A stretch of 64,000 nt of DNA. It comes from Bacteroidota bacterium. Its GTDB lineage: Bacteria; Bacteroidota; Bacteroidia; Chitinophagales; Chitinophagaceae. The stretch covers positions 1 to 64,000 of the forward strand of contig VGFK01000006.1 in the NCBI GenBank assembly GCA_016868895.1. Direction: 5' to 3'. Position 1 is the first letter of the stretch. Every line of letters starts with the position of its first letter. Under the pieces are notes generated by a model that saw only the letters and a program-made list of their open reading frames with translations, was not told the origin of the DNA and made no database searches. This document shows, in pieces, positions 1-8,278 of this stretch. The position numbers and the translations under genes were made by a program.

Positions 1-100
1 ACACCCAACGCTTGTAAGCAGTTGATCGATGCGTACTGTCTTGACCATGAATGGCAAAGATGATCATGGTCAGCAACAGAATCAAGATTCCTCTTTTCAT
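1..100 (-). CDS. Secreted or outer-membrane protein, N-terminal fragment
   Basis: Reading the minus strand from an ATG at 100 gives 33 open codons that run off the window edge. The first 20 residues form a clear signal peptide: a short basic start (MKRG), a hydrophobic stretch rich in I and L, then the Bacteroidota-style end AIHGQ followed by DST. The mature part seen is only about 14 residues, so no family can be named. It is divergent to the phosphohexomutase gene, with about 22 bases between the two start codons. That argues that the mutase does not start as far upstream as position 51. Confidence 0.6.
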   Translation of the reverse strand, partial: MKRGILILLLTMIIFAIHGQDSTHRSTAYKRWV

Positions 101-116
101 TATGTTTGCAAAAATA
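101..116. promoter_or_regulatory. Back-to-back -7 boxes of a divergent promoter pair
   Basis: Positions 101-108 read TATGTTTG on the plus strand. Positions 109-116 read TATTTTTG on the minus strand. Both match the Bacteroidota -7 consensus TAnnTTTG exactly and they abut. They would serve the mutase (start 123) and the secreted protein (start 100). No convincing -33 TTG is seen for either, so the assignment is an inference from the boxes and the tight divergent starts. Confidence 0.4.
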
Positions 117-122
117 ACCGGA

Positions 123-1847
123 ATGGAAACAGCGATCCAGGAAAAGATTGATTCATGGTTGAACGGCAGCTATGACACTTCTATAAAAGACACCATCCGT
201 TCTCTGCAACAAGAGAACCCTACAGAGCTAATTGATGCTTTTTATAAAAACCTTGAGTTCGGAACCGGTGGACTTAGAGGCATCATGGGCGTTGGCACAA
301 ATCGGATCAATACCTACACCATCGGTATGGCCACCCAAGGATTTGCCAACTACCTCAAGAAATGTTTTCCTCAACAGGAAATCAAAGTGGCCATTGCCCA
401 TGATAGCCGAAACAACAGCAGAACATTTGCTGAAATAACCGCCAATGTGATGGCCGCTAACGGGATCACCGTTTTTTTATTTGAAGCCCTTCGACCTACG
501 CCTCAGCTTTCGTTTACCATCCGAAATCTCAACTGCCAGGGGGGAGTAGTATGCACCGCCTCTCATAATCCAAAAGAATACAATGGATACAAGGCGTATT
601 TCAATGACGGGGGACAACTGGTGCCTCCCCACGATAAAAATGTCATCACAGAAGTCAACGCCATTTCCAGTGTTGATGAAGTAAAATGGTCGGGTGGAGC
701 TCACCGCATTCATATACTAGGCAAAGAAGCAGACGATGCCTATATCCAAATGGTCAAGCAACTCAGTGTCTACCCAGATATCATCCAGCTGCAGAAAGAC
801 CTGAAGATTGTTTATACCCCCATCCATGGCACAGGATTCAAAATGGTGCCCGATGTACTACAGGCTTTTGGGTTTGAACAGATTCACGTGGTGGAAGAGC
901 AAATGGAACCCAATGGAAACTTTCCAACGGTGGTGTATCCAAATCCGGAAGAGAGTGAGGCTATGCGACTGGGACTGGAAAAAGCCAAAGGAATCGATGC
1001 CGATATCCTGCTGGGCACAGACCCCGATGCAGACCGCGTTGGGGTGGGCGTAAAAGACCTCCATGGCAACTGGGTACTGCTCAACGGTAACCAGACAGCC
1101 GTCCTGGCATTCAATTATCTGATCGAAGCCCGAAAGAAAAAGGGAATTGCCAAAGAGAATGATTTTGTCGTTAAAACGATAGTGACCACGGATTTGATCG
1201 ACATCATCGCCTCCCGAAATCACATCAATTGCTATAATGTACTCACCGGATTCAAGTGGATTGCAGAACTCATCAAATCAAAAGAACACGAGGAGCATTA
1301 TGTCATAGGGGGTGAGGAATCTTATGGATTGATGATAGGAGATCAGCTCCGCGATAAAGATGCCGTAAGTGCTGTGGCATTGCTGTGTGAAATGGCGGCA
1401 TTCGAAAAAAATCAAGGCAAAAGTTTGTATTCAAAATTAATTGAGATCTACAATACATATGGATTGTTCCGAGAACACCTAATTTCCATCACGAAAAAAG
1501 GACGGGATGGACAAGAACAGATTGCTCAAATGATGCAGCAATACAGAACAGCACCACCACTGGATCTGGCAGGAACCAAAGTAGTAGGGGTCTATGATTA
1601 TGAAAACCAAGAAGCTAAGGATTTGTCCAACGGTCAAGTTTGCAAAATCGATTTGCCTAAAAGCAATGTATTGCAATTTGTATTGGAAGATGGCAGCAAA
1701 ATCAGTGCTCGCCCATCCGGGACAGAACCCAAAATAAAGTTTTATTTCAGCGTTCAAGGTAAACTAGATGACTCATCCCACTTTGATCAGGCATATGCAG
1801 CACTGGGAGATCGGATTGATGCCATTGTGAAAGATCTGAACCTCTAA
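123..1847 (+). CDS. Phosphohexomutase (phosphoglucomutase/phosphomannomutase family)
   Basis: Cytosolic alpha-D-phosphohexomutase of 574 residues that interconverts hexose 1- and 6-phosphates, feeding glycogen, cell-wall and exopolysaccharide precursors. The phosphoserine loop TASHNP lies near residue 145, the Mg-binding loop DPDADR near 301, the sugar-binding loop GGEESYG near 396, and the phosphate-binding RPSGTEPK near 530, all intact and in the family order. I place the start at ATG 123 (METAIQEK). An in-frame ATG at 51 would read through the divergent signal-peptide gene and adds a non-conserved leader; ATG 102 is a second alternative. The length fits the PGM2-like group. pcm follows after 6 bases, so the two are probably co-transcribed. 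Sugar specificity cannot be fixed from sequence. Confidence 0.9.
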   Translation: METAIQEKIDSWLNGSYDTSIKDTIRSLQQENPTELIDAFYKNLEFGTGGLRGIMGVGTNRINTYTIGMATQGFANYLKKCFPQQEIKVAIAHDSRNNSRTFAEITANVMAANGITVFLFEALRPTPQLSFTIRNLNCQGGVVCTASHNPKEYNGYKAYFNDGGQLVPPHDKNVITEVNAISSVDEVKWSGGAHRIHILGKEADDAYIQMVKQLSVYPDIIQLQKDLKIVYTPIHGTGFKMVPDVLQAFGFEQIHVVEEQMEPNGNFPTVVYPNPEESEAMRLGLEKAKGIDADILLGTDPDADRVGVGVKDLHGNWVLLNGNQTAVLAFNYLIEARKKKGIAKENDFVVKTIVTTDLIDIIASRNHINCYNVLTGFKWIAELIKSKEHEEHYVIGGEESYGLMIGDQLRDKDAVSAVALLCEMAAFEKNQGKSLYSKLIEIYNTYGLFREHLISITKKGRDGQEQIAQMMQQYRTAPPLDLAGTKVVGVYDYENQEAKDLSNGQVCKIDLPKSNVLQFVLEDGSKISARPSGTEPKIKFYFSVQGKLDDSSHFDQAYAALGDRIDAIVKDLNL

Positions 1848-1853
1848 GGCGAT

Positions 1854-2507
1854 ATGCGAACTTCACAGGATACTTATCTGCATAAGGGACTTCGTTCGAA
1901 ACTGGTCGACAGCATCCGAAGCAAAGGGATCACCAACGAATCGGTATTGGGCGCATTGTTATCCGTTCCACGGCACTTTTTTTTGGATTCTGCTTTTGAG
2001 AAACAAGCATATGAAGACCGTGCCTTTCCCATAGGTGAAGATCAAACCATATCGCAGCCCTATACGGTAGCCTATCAAACGCAGTTATTGGACATCAGGC
2101 CTTTTGAAAAAGTATTGGAAGTGGGTACCGGTAGTGCTTATCAGGCATGCATTTTAGCCGAATTAAAAGCAAAGGTCTATTCCATAGAGCGTCAAAAAAA
2201 ATTGTACGATTCCAATAAGGGGTTTGCCTTACTTAAACAATACCCTGCACTTCGATTGTTTTACGGAGATGGGTTTGAAGGACTTCCAACTTTTGCCCCA
2301 TTTGATAAAATATTAATCACGGCTGCGGCACCGCATATTCCCGACGCTTTGCTCAAGCAACTTAAACCAGGTGGGTGCATGGTGCTTCCTTTAGATGAAG
2401 GCGAGAACCAGCGAATGCATCGATTAATCAAACTGGACAATCAATCCTATGTCCAGGAAAAATTTGATGAGTTCTCCTTCGTTCCCATGTTGGTCGGGAA
2501 ACGCTGA
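1854..2507 (+). CDS. pcm: Protein-L-isoaspartate O-methyltransferase
   Basis: A 217-residue SAM-dependent methyltransferase that repairs isoaspartyl residues in aged proteins. The SAM-binding motif I (VLEVGTGSAYQA) is near residue 88. Upstream is the family region YEDRAFPIGEDQTISQP, which lines the isoaspartate site, and the C-terminal half carries the expected FDKILITAAAP strand. Length matches the family. It starts 6 bases after the phosphohexomutase and probably shares its transcript. Its end converges with the TonB-dependent receptor gene at 2535, and no terminator hairpin is visible in the 27 bases between them. Confidence 0.92.
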   Translation: MRTSQDTYLHKGLRSKLVDSIRSKGITNESVLGALLSVPRHFFLDSAFEKQAYEDRAFPIGEDQTISQPYTVAYQTQLLDIRPFEKVLEVGTGSAYQACILAELKAKVYSIERQKKLYDSNKGFALLKQYPALRLFYGDGFEGLPTFAPFDKILITAAAPHIPDALLKQLKPGGCMVLPLDEGENQRMHRLIKLDNQSYVQEKFDEFSFVPMLVGKR

Positions 2508-2534
2508 ATTCAGGTTGACCAATCATTGCTGCAT

Positions 2535-5189
2535 TTACATGCCCTCTTGCATGCCGTCCATGCCGCTACGTGTGTTCTTGCGTTTGAAAAGAGAAGCGTC
2601 TACTTTTCCAAATCTATAGCTAAAATTAAGTCGGAACACCTGCCAATCGCGTCTTCTGGAGTTGGTTTGTGTGAAAAAAGGCGATTCTGAAAACGAACCA
2701 TATACTTTGGTTTTGAGCACATCGTTCATGCTCAGGGTAATCGAACCTCGCTTGTCTTTCAAGAAATCTTTTCGGAGTGCGAATTCAAGTCCATAGTTGG
2801 GGACGATATACCCTTGTGCTGACGTTTGAACGAAACCGCCCCATCCTCCGCCTCCGGGAGGTCCACCCATTCCGCCGCCTCTTCCGCCGCTGCCACCAAA
2901 ACCCCCACCACTGCTTTGTGGCAGGATCGATTTGCTTCGGTAGTCGCCCGAAAGTTGAAGCGTGAAATTCGACGGCAGCTTAAAATTGGCGTTGATCTTG
3001 CCGAAAAAGCTCCACAATGAATTGTTCAGATTCACGTCCAGGTTGCTGCTGTTGATGCTGGAGTTAAAAAAATTCAAATTGGTGGTCAACTCCAGCCATT
3101 TGGCTATAGGGTTTCTGGATGTTACCTCTAGTCCGTATGCTCGGCTGCTGTTCGCATTGATGAAGGTATTCACCAAGATATCTTTTCCAGGAATGGAACT
3201 GGGTTCCTTTACTTGGTAGCGTGTGATCAGGTTATCGGTTTGTTTGAAGTAACCGGAGACGAGTAAGCTGTGATTTCCTTTGAATGAAACTTGGTAATTG
3301 ATTTCTGCTGAATTGGTGAATTCAGGAATCAACCCTGGATTTCCTCTGCTGATGTTGAGCGAATCGGTATAATCGACAAACGGCAAGATTTGAAAGAAAT
3401 TCGGTCGGTTGATCTTTCGTGCATAACTAAACTGTAGATCCTGGGATGAACTGATTTGGTACGTTAAGTTGAGGCTTGGAAATAAGCTAAAGGGATAACT
3501 GTTGCTGAATGCTTTATCGGTTGGCTGATCGAGGCTATCCAGCAGTACCCCAGAATACGTAGAACTTTCTGTGCGCATTCCCGCCTGAAAGTTTAATTTT
3601 TTACCGATCACACCACTATAGGTAGCATAGCCTGCAAATACCTTGTCGTTGAATTTATAATTGGCATTGATGGAAGTGATGGAGATATAATCTCCTAGTG
3701 CAAAATTGAAAATATAATTAAGGTTCTTGCTTTGAAAGTCCCGAATCGCTGCTCTCGCGCCAAGCTCCATTTTTGATTTTTCAGAAATAGGAAGGGTGAA
3801 ATCGGTTTGCAAGGTGTAAAACGTGTTGCTGCCCTTTCCGTTTTGCGTTTGGTCGATCAATAACCCTTTGGGCTGTTTTGTCAAATCAAAATATTGTGTT
3901 TTGAATCCTCCGTCGCTTTTATTGGTGCTGTTGTTATAGTTGAAGTCTGCGGTCAGCTCCATTCCCTTTTTACTGAACAAATGTTTGTATCCCAATGCAG
4001 CTCCTGCGTTGTTGAAATTGAAGCTCGATCCGGTGCTGCGTTCAGAAAAGATTGATTTTGTTCCGCTATTGAGGAGTGTATCGGTACGAATGGAGAGAAG
4101 ATCAGTGTTGTCAAACTTTCCCTGAACGTAGGTACCTGATAAGGTGAATGTATTTCGGTTGTTGACGAAATAATCGAATCCGGCTCGATTGAAATTGAAA
4201 AATCCTGTGCTTCTGGGGTTATTGGTCTGATCGTAGCGAATGGTGGGGGTGGCAAAGAATTCTTCCCGTATGGAATTTCCTTGACCGATTGATTTTCGTT
4301 GGTTATACATTGCGCTGGCAAAGAGGTTCACTTTATCCTGCTTGATGTTGATATCCCCACCTGCATTGGGCATCAATCGGGAATCAATACCCGCCCGAAG
4401 GTTACCATTGTATCCTGCTTTTCTGTTTTTCTTTAAAATGATGTTGATGATGCCTGACATGCCGCCCGAAGCATCGTATTTTGCAGAGGGGTTGGTGATC
4501 AATTCCACTGTTTGTATTGCATCGGAAGGAATTTGATCCAGTGTAAGGTTGGTGGGTCTTCCATCAACAAAAATGGTAGGGGAGGCATTTCGCAATGAAA
4601 CATTTCCATCAATGTCAACATCTACGCCTGGGATGTTTTTCATGAGTTCCGATGCGGTTTGTCCGGTTGACACCAGATTCTTCTCGACATTGAAAATTTT
4701 TCTGTCAACTCCCATCTGCATGAAGGGCTTGCTGGCTACTACCTTTACCTCCTCCAGTTGTTTAGCATCTACTTCCAGTCGGATATTTCCCAAATCCACA
4801 TCAATATTGTTGAGCATGGAAGAAAAATCATTCCCGTTCATTTTGATATCGAACTTGAGGGGTTGCTCATACAGCAGGTAGCCAATGGCCGTAATGCGCA
4901 ATTTGAATTGTCCCATTACCGGAAGGCCTTCAAGACTAAAATCACCATTTCCTTTGGTCAATTGACCCGATATCACGACATCTTTGCGTTTTTTTGTAAC
5001 CGTATCGAGTTTATTTTGAATCAGTTGGATGGAAGCCGCTTCAACAGCCTTGTTTGTTTTGCTGTCCACGATTTTGCCATAAAATCTTCCCATATTCATG
5101 TTGGCGCCAGAGGGTCTGCCTCCAGTGGGAAATTGTGCAAAAGAATGAAAACAGAGAAAAATGAACGCAAAAGTCAAGAATTGACGCAT
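2535..5189 (-). CDS. TonB-dependent receptor, outer-membrane beta-barrel family
   Basis: An 884-residue outer-membrane protein. It begins with a signal peptide (MRQFLTFAFIFLCFHSFAQ). A carboxypeptidase-regulatory beta-sandwich follows (FYGKIVDSKTNKAVEAASI, about residues 36-130), then a TonB plug (NIPGVDVDIDGNVSLRN, ITNPSAKYDASGGMSGIINI) and a long beta-barrel. It belongs to the Bacteroidota group annotated as outer membrane beta-barrel family protein rather than the SusC type, and no SusD is adjacent. Residues about 755-787 are a glycine-rich run with a few prolines, probably an exposed loop. It is a single-gene unit. A weak hairpin (7-bp arms at 5241-5247 and 5255-5261) lies in the upstream leader. 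The substrate is unknown. Confidence 0.88.
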   Translation of the reverse strand: MRQFLTFAFIFLCFHSFAQFPTGGRPSGANMNMGRFYGKIVDSKTNKAVEAASIQLIQNKLDTVTKKRKDVVISGQLTKGNGDFSLEGLPVMGQFKLRITAIGYLLYEQPLKFDIKMNGNDFSSMLNNIDVDLGNIRLEVDAKQLEEVKVVASKPFMQMGVDRKIFNVEKNLVSTGQTASELMKNIPGVDVDIDGNVSLRNASPTIFVDGRPTNLTLDQIPSDAIQTVELITNPSAKYDASGGMSGIINIILKKNRKAGYNGNLRAGIDSRLMPNAGGDINIKQDKVNLFASAMYNQRKSIGQGNSIREEFFATPTIRYDQTNNPRSTGFFNFNRAGFDYFVNNRNTFTLSGTYVQGKFDNTDLLSIRTDTLLNSGTKSIFSERSTGSSFNFNNAGAALGYKHLFSKKGMELTADFNYNNSTNKSDGGFKTQYFDLTKQPKGLLIDQTQNGKGSNTFYTLQTDFTLPISEKSKMELGARAAIRDFQSKNLNYIFNFALGDYISITSINANYKFNDKVFAGYATYSGVIGKKLNFQAGMRTESSTYSGVLLDSLDQPTDKAFSNSYPFSLFPSLNLTYQISSSQDLQFSYARKINRPNFFQILPFVDYTDSLNISRGNPGLIPEFTNSAEINYQVSFKGNHSLLVSGYFKQTDNLITRYQVKEPSSIPGKDILVNTFINANSSRAYGLEVTSRNPIAKWLELTTNLNFFNSSINSSNLDVNLNNSLWSFFGKINANFKLPSNFTLQLSGDYRSKSILPQSSGGGFGGSGGRGGGMGGPPGGGGWGGFVQTSAQGYIVPNYGLEFALRKDFLKDKRGSITLSMNDVLKTKVYGSFSESPFFTQTNSRRRDWQVFRLNFSYRFGKVDASLFKRKNTRSGMDGMQEGM

Positions 5190-5283
5190 ATTGAGGAGAT
5201 TATGGAGAATTGGATGTTTAACGGTGAAAATGCCTTCGGAAACCCTTCATAAAGAAAGGTTAACACGTATTAAACGGGATTGT

Positions 5284-5889
5284 TCATTGGGAGATGAGGG
5301 TGATCAGAATTTGAATGATTCCGATCAGGAAGCCTAAGATGCCCCCTATGATTTCAATGAAACGGAATTCTGTGGACATGATCTGGTTCAACAACGATTC
5401 AATTTTATCACTGGAGAAACGGCTGACTTTCTCCACCACAATTTGTTCGAGATCCAGTTGCGACTCTAAATTACGAACATAATTACGGATCAATTCCGGT
5501 AGGATTTCCTCCAATTCGTTCATGAATATTCCTTTCAATTGCTGGATGGTGTTCTCTCCAATGAACATGGAAATGATGGGGAATACATCGCTTAGTTTCA
5601 CCCGTAAAAAATCATCTACTTTTTGGTCGACCAACGGCATCAATTTTTTGAGATTGTCCGGATGAGTAAGCTTTTGCTCAATATCTGAAAACGAGATCAA
5701 CTCTGCGCTGACCAGTTTTCCTAACTTTTCTGCAAATTGTTGCTGGCGTTTTGGGAAAATTCCCTGAATCGTGAAGAACAGGATGCGGGTCGGTTGCTTT
5801 GGATGGAACAGCATTTTGATTGCAATCCAATTAGTGAACCAACCAATGAAAGCAGAAATCAGAGGAATCAACAAAAGAACGGTTGACAT
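5284..5889 (-). CDS. DUF445 family membrane protein
   Basis: A 201-residue protein with hydrophobic segments at both ends: residues about 3-22, followed by the family motif GWFTNWIAIKMLFHP, and about 180-199 (GGILGFLIGIIQILITL). The central part is amphipathic and helical (QLKGIFMNELEEILPELIRN). This is the layout of the YheB/DUF445 family, whose function is not established. The gene stands alone between the receptor and tRNA-His. A TAACTTTG box on the minus strand at 5903-5910, 13 bases before the ATG, is a likely -7 element. Confidence 0.8.
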   Translation of the reverse strand: MSTVLLLIPLISAFIGWFTNWIAIKMLFHPKQPTRILFFTIQGIFPKRQQQFAEKLGKLVSAELISFSDIEQKLTHPDNLKKLMPLVDQKVDDFLRVKLSDVFPIISMFIGENTIQQLKGIFMNELEEILPELIRNYVRNLESQLDLEQIVVEKVSRFSSDKIESLLNQIMSTEFRFIEIIGGILGFLIGIIQILITLISQ

Positions 5890-5902
5890 AGCGTGATTTC
5901 TG

Positions 5903-5910
5903 CAAAGTTA
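5903..5910 (-). promoter_or_regulatory. Putative -7 box for the DUF445 gene
   Basis: The minus strand reads TAACTTTG, an exact TAnnTTTG match, shortly before the DUF445 ATG at 5889. No TTG is seen at the expected -33 position. Confidence 0.45.
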
Positions 5911-5936
5911 CTGCATCCCGACTATGGAAATTGAAT

Positions 5937-5967
5937 TTTGAAATGCTTGGCATATACGTTAAATTTG
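5937..5967 (+). promoter_or_regulatory. Promoter of tRNA-His
   Basis: TTTG at 5937-5940 and TAAATTTG at 5960-5967 are separated by 19 bases, the spacing of the Bacteroidota primary sigma factor consensus (TTTG, 19-21 bases, TAnnTTTG). Transcription would begin around 5972-5975, a few bases before the tRNA 5' end. This is one of the best promoter matches in the window. Confidence 0.75.
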
Positions 5968-5979
5968 CCCTCCGTTCAC

Positions 5980-6054
5980 GGAGGCTATAGCTCAGTAGGT
6001 TAGAGCGTCTGATTGTGGTTCAGAAGGTCGTGGGTTCGAGACCCATTAGCCTCC
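5980..6054 (+). tRNA. tRNA-His (GTG)
   Basis: The sequence folds into a full cloverleaf. It has an eight-pair acceptor including an encoded extra G at -1 (5980) opposite C73, a D arm with GCTC, the anticodon stem TCTGA/TCAGA around loop TTGTGGT giving anticodon GTG, and a T loop TTCGAGA. The G-1:C73 pair is the identity element of histidine tRNAs. The 3' CCA is not encoded (CGA follows). It has its own promoter upstream and a terminator downstream. Confidence 0.95.
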
Positions 6055-6062
6055 CGACAGTA

Positions 6063-6090
6063 GGGCCCAAAAGGCCCTTTTTCTTTTCTT
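6063..6090 (+). terminator. Rho-independent terminator of tRNA-His
   Basis: GGGCC (6063-6067) and GGCCC (6073-6077) form a five-pair stem around CAAAA, followed by TTTTTCTTTTCTT. It lies 8 bases after the tRNA and ends that transcript before the protease gene. Confidence 0.8.
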
Positions 6091-6116
6091 AACAATTCTT
6101 TGGAGTGCAAAAAGTT

Positions 6117-6124
6117 TATTTTTG
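6117..6124 (+). promoter_or_regulatory. Putative -7 box for the C-terminal processing protease
   Basis: TATTTTTG matches TAnnTTTG exactly but ends only 3 bases before the ATG at 6128. If it is the real box, the mRNA would be nearly leaderless or translation would begin at the in-frame ATG at 6152. TTTG at 6099-6102 is only 14 bases upstream, shorter than the usual spacing. Confidence 0.35.
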
Positions 6125-6127
6125 AGC

Positions 6128-8275
6128 ATGTCATCAAAATTCACACAGTTTATGCTGAGTAAACGATCCATCCCCGTTGTTGTGCTGTTAGTAATCATTG
6201 GTTTCCTGTTCACCTTTACTTCATCCGGGATTGGCAATCCTCCGGATAAGTACCAGGTGATTTTACAACAGGTAACGGATATGCTGGAATTAGTGCATTA
6301 CAGTCCCAAGAAAATTGATGACGAGTTCTCTAAACAAATTTTTAACAAGTACCTGGAAGCGCTGGATCCGGAAAAAAATATGTTTTTGCAATCCGATATC
6401 AAAGAGTTAAAAAAATTTGAATCGCTCATCGACGACGAAATGCATGGAGCACCGATTCAATTTTTTTATGCAGTCGATAAGATTTACGTCAAACGCTCAG
6501 TCGAAGCATCAAAGCTATATCCTGAATTATTGCAATCTCCTTTTCAATACACCAGTGACGAACTGGTCGATTTCGATACGGATAAATCCGATTATCCCAA
6601 AAATGAGGCAGCCCGAAAAGACAACTGGAGAAAACGGTTGAAGTTCATGTCGTTGGAACGCTATGCGGATATGCTGGATCAGCGGGATCAATTGAAAAAA
6701 GGTGATACAGCCTATAAGCCAGATGCCGTTCTTGAAAAAGATGCGCGCGACAAGGTGATGAAGATCATGAGTCGAAATTTCGACCGGCTCTTAACCAAAG
6801 CCAATCCTGACGAACGATTTGATCTGTTCATCAATGTCATTGCCGGGCACATGGATCCACATACCACCTTTTTCCCTCCCGTAGAAAAGCGCTCTTTCGA
6901 TGAACAAATGAGTGGAAGATTTTTTGGAATAGGTGCTTCGTTGCGCAGTGATGAAGGGGGAGCCATTCGCATTGCGACCTTGGTTGCTGGTCTCCCTGCC
7001 TGGAAATCTCAGCAAATCGATGTGGGTGATCAAGTCTTGAAAGTAGGACAGGGTTCGGAAGAACCGGTAGACCTCACCGGCTTTGAAACCGAAGAGGCCG
7101 TAAAGCTGATTCGTGGAAAAAAAGGCACTGAGGTTCGGCTCACGCTCAAGAAGGCAGATGGAACACTCAAAGTAGTGATCATGATCCGGGATGAAGTGGT
7201 ATTGGATGAAACCTATGCCAGAAGTGCTATTGTTCAGGAAAACGGTAGAAAAATTGGATACATTTTTCTACCGGAGTTTTATGCCGACTGGCAACGTCCC
7301 AATGGTCCTCGTTGCGCTCAAGATGTAGCCAGAGAAATCATGAAACTCAAAGAGGAAAAAGTGGAAGGCATCATTATGGATTTGCGCAACAACGGGGGAG
7401 GTTCTTTGCAAGACGTTGTAGAGATGGTCGGTTTATTCATTCCCGATGGACCCATCGTGCAAGTAAAGGGAAGAGAGGGCAATCCTTCTGTGTTAAGAGA
7501 TCCGGACCGATCTGTACTTTATGATGGCCCGCTAACCGTATTGGTCAATGAATTTTCCGCATCTGCTTCTGAAATTTTTGCTGCTGCCATTCAGGACTAT
7601 GGAAGAGGGGTGGTATTGGGGAGTACATCGACGTATGGTAAGGGTACCGTTCAACAAAATTTTGGACTGGAACCGCACAATAACCTGTTTAAAAAAGAGA
7701 CCACTGATATTGGAACGCTGAAACTAACCTTGCGAAAATTCTACCGCATCAACGGAGGATCAACACAACTAAACGGTGTTGTTCCTCACATCGTTCTTCC
7801 CGATCAATATGAAACCCTGAAATACAGGGAAAAAGACAACCCGGATGCACTGCCCTACGATTCCATCCAAAAGGCATTTTTTCTACGGGTAAAACCATCC
7901 TTTGATTTGGAAAATGTGCGTGCAAAAAGCTTGAGTCGGATAAGTGCCCATCCTACCTTTTCTGCAATACGGCAATCTTACATGATGCTGGAAAAATCCA
8001 ATGATAAAGTGTATTCCTTGCAGCTATCAAAATACAGACAGGAACAAAAAGAAATTCGTGAAGCCTTCAAAAAAATTGATGCCTCCTCCAAAGATGTAAG
8101 GAACCTGCAGGTTTCTATCCTTGGCGTGGATGAGAAGCGTCTCTCGGCCGACAAGGATAAGTTAGAACGCAGAAAACAATGGGTCACCAATTTATCCAAA
8201 GACATTTACATTGGAGAAACCTGCTTGGTCATCAATGACATGATTCAGCAGGGAATTCTGGTCATGAACAAGTAA
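6128..8275 (+). CDS. C-terminal processing peptidase, S41 family (Prc/Tsp-like)
   Basis: A 715-residue periplasmic protease anchored by an N-terminal hydrophobic segment (about residues 14-32, IPVVVLLVIIGFLFTF). An N-terminal helical domain is followed by a PDZ domain (about 265-345), the S41 core and a long basic C-terminal region like that of E. coli Prc. The Ser-Lys dyad is visible: the serine in FSASASE near residue 477 and the lysine in TYGKGTVQ near 504. Such enzymes recognise non-polar C-termini and trim or degrade envelope proteins. ATG 6128 is chosen over an in-frame TTG at 6122; ATG 6152 is possible. It is convergent with the subtilisin-like protease gene, with a 3-base gap. Confidence 0.92.
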   Translation: MSSKFTQFMLSKRSIPVVVLLVIIGFLFTFTSSGIGNPPDKYQVILQQVTDMLELVHYSPKKIDDEFSKQIFNKYLEALDPEKNMFLQSDIKELKKFESLIDDEMHGAPIQFFYAVDKIYVKRSVEASKLYPELLQSPFQYTSDELVDFDTDKSDYPKNEAARKDNWRKRLKFMSLERYADMLDQRDQLKKGDTAYKPDAVLEKDARDKVMKIMSRNFDRLLTKANPDERFDLFINVIAGHMDPHTTFFPPVEKRSFDEQMSGRFFGIGASLRSDEGGAIRIATLVAGLPAWKSQQIDVGDQVLKVGQGSEEPVDLTGFETEEAVKLIRGKKGTEVRLTLKKADGTLKVVIMIRDEVVLDETYARSAIVQENGRKIGYIFLPEFYADWQRPNGPRCAQDVAREIMKLKEEKVEGIIMDLRNNGGGSLQDVVEMVGLFIPDGPIVQVKGREGNPSVLRDPDRSVLYDGPLTVLVNEFSASASEIFAAAIQDYGRGVVLGSTSTYGKGTVQQNFGLEPHNNLFKKETTDIGTLKLTLRKFYRINGGSTQLNGVVPHIVLPDQYETLKYREKDNPDALPYDSIQKAFFLRVKPSFDLENVRAKSLSRISAHPTFSAIRQSYMMLEKSNDKVYSLQLSKYRQEQKEIREAFKKIDASSKDVRNLQVSILGVDEKRLSADKDKLERRKQWVTNLSKDIYIGETCLVINDMIQQGILVMNK

Positions 8276-8278
8276 GGA

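Noticed and set aside
51..122. Longer N-terminus for the phosphohexomutase starting at 51
   Set aside because: The added residues are antisense to a clear signal-peptide start on the minus strand and match no family sequence.
4758..5252. A 164-codon frame on the plus strand opposite the TonB-dependent receptor start
   Set aside because: It is antisense to well-conserved receptor coding sequence and encodes nothing recognisable.
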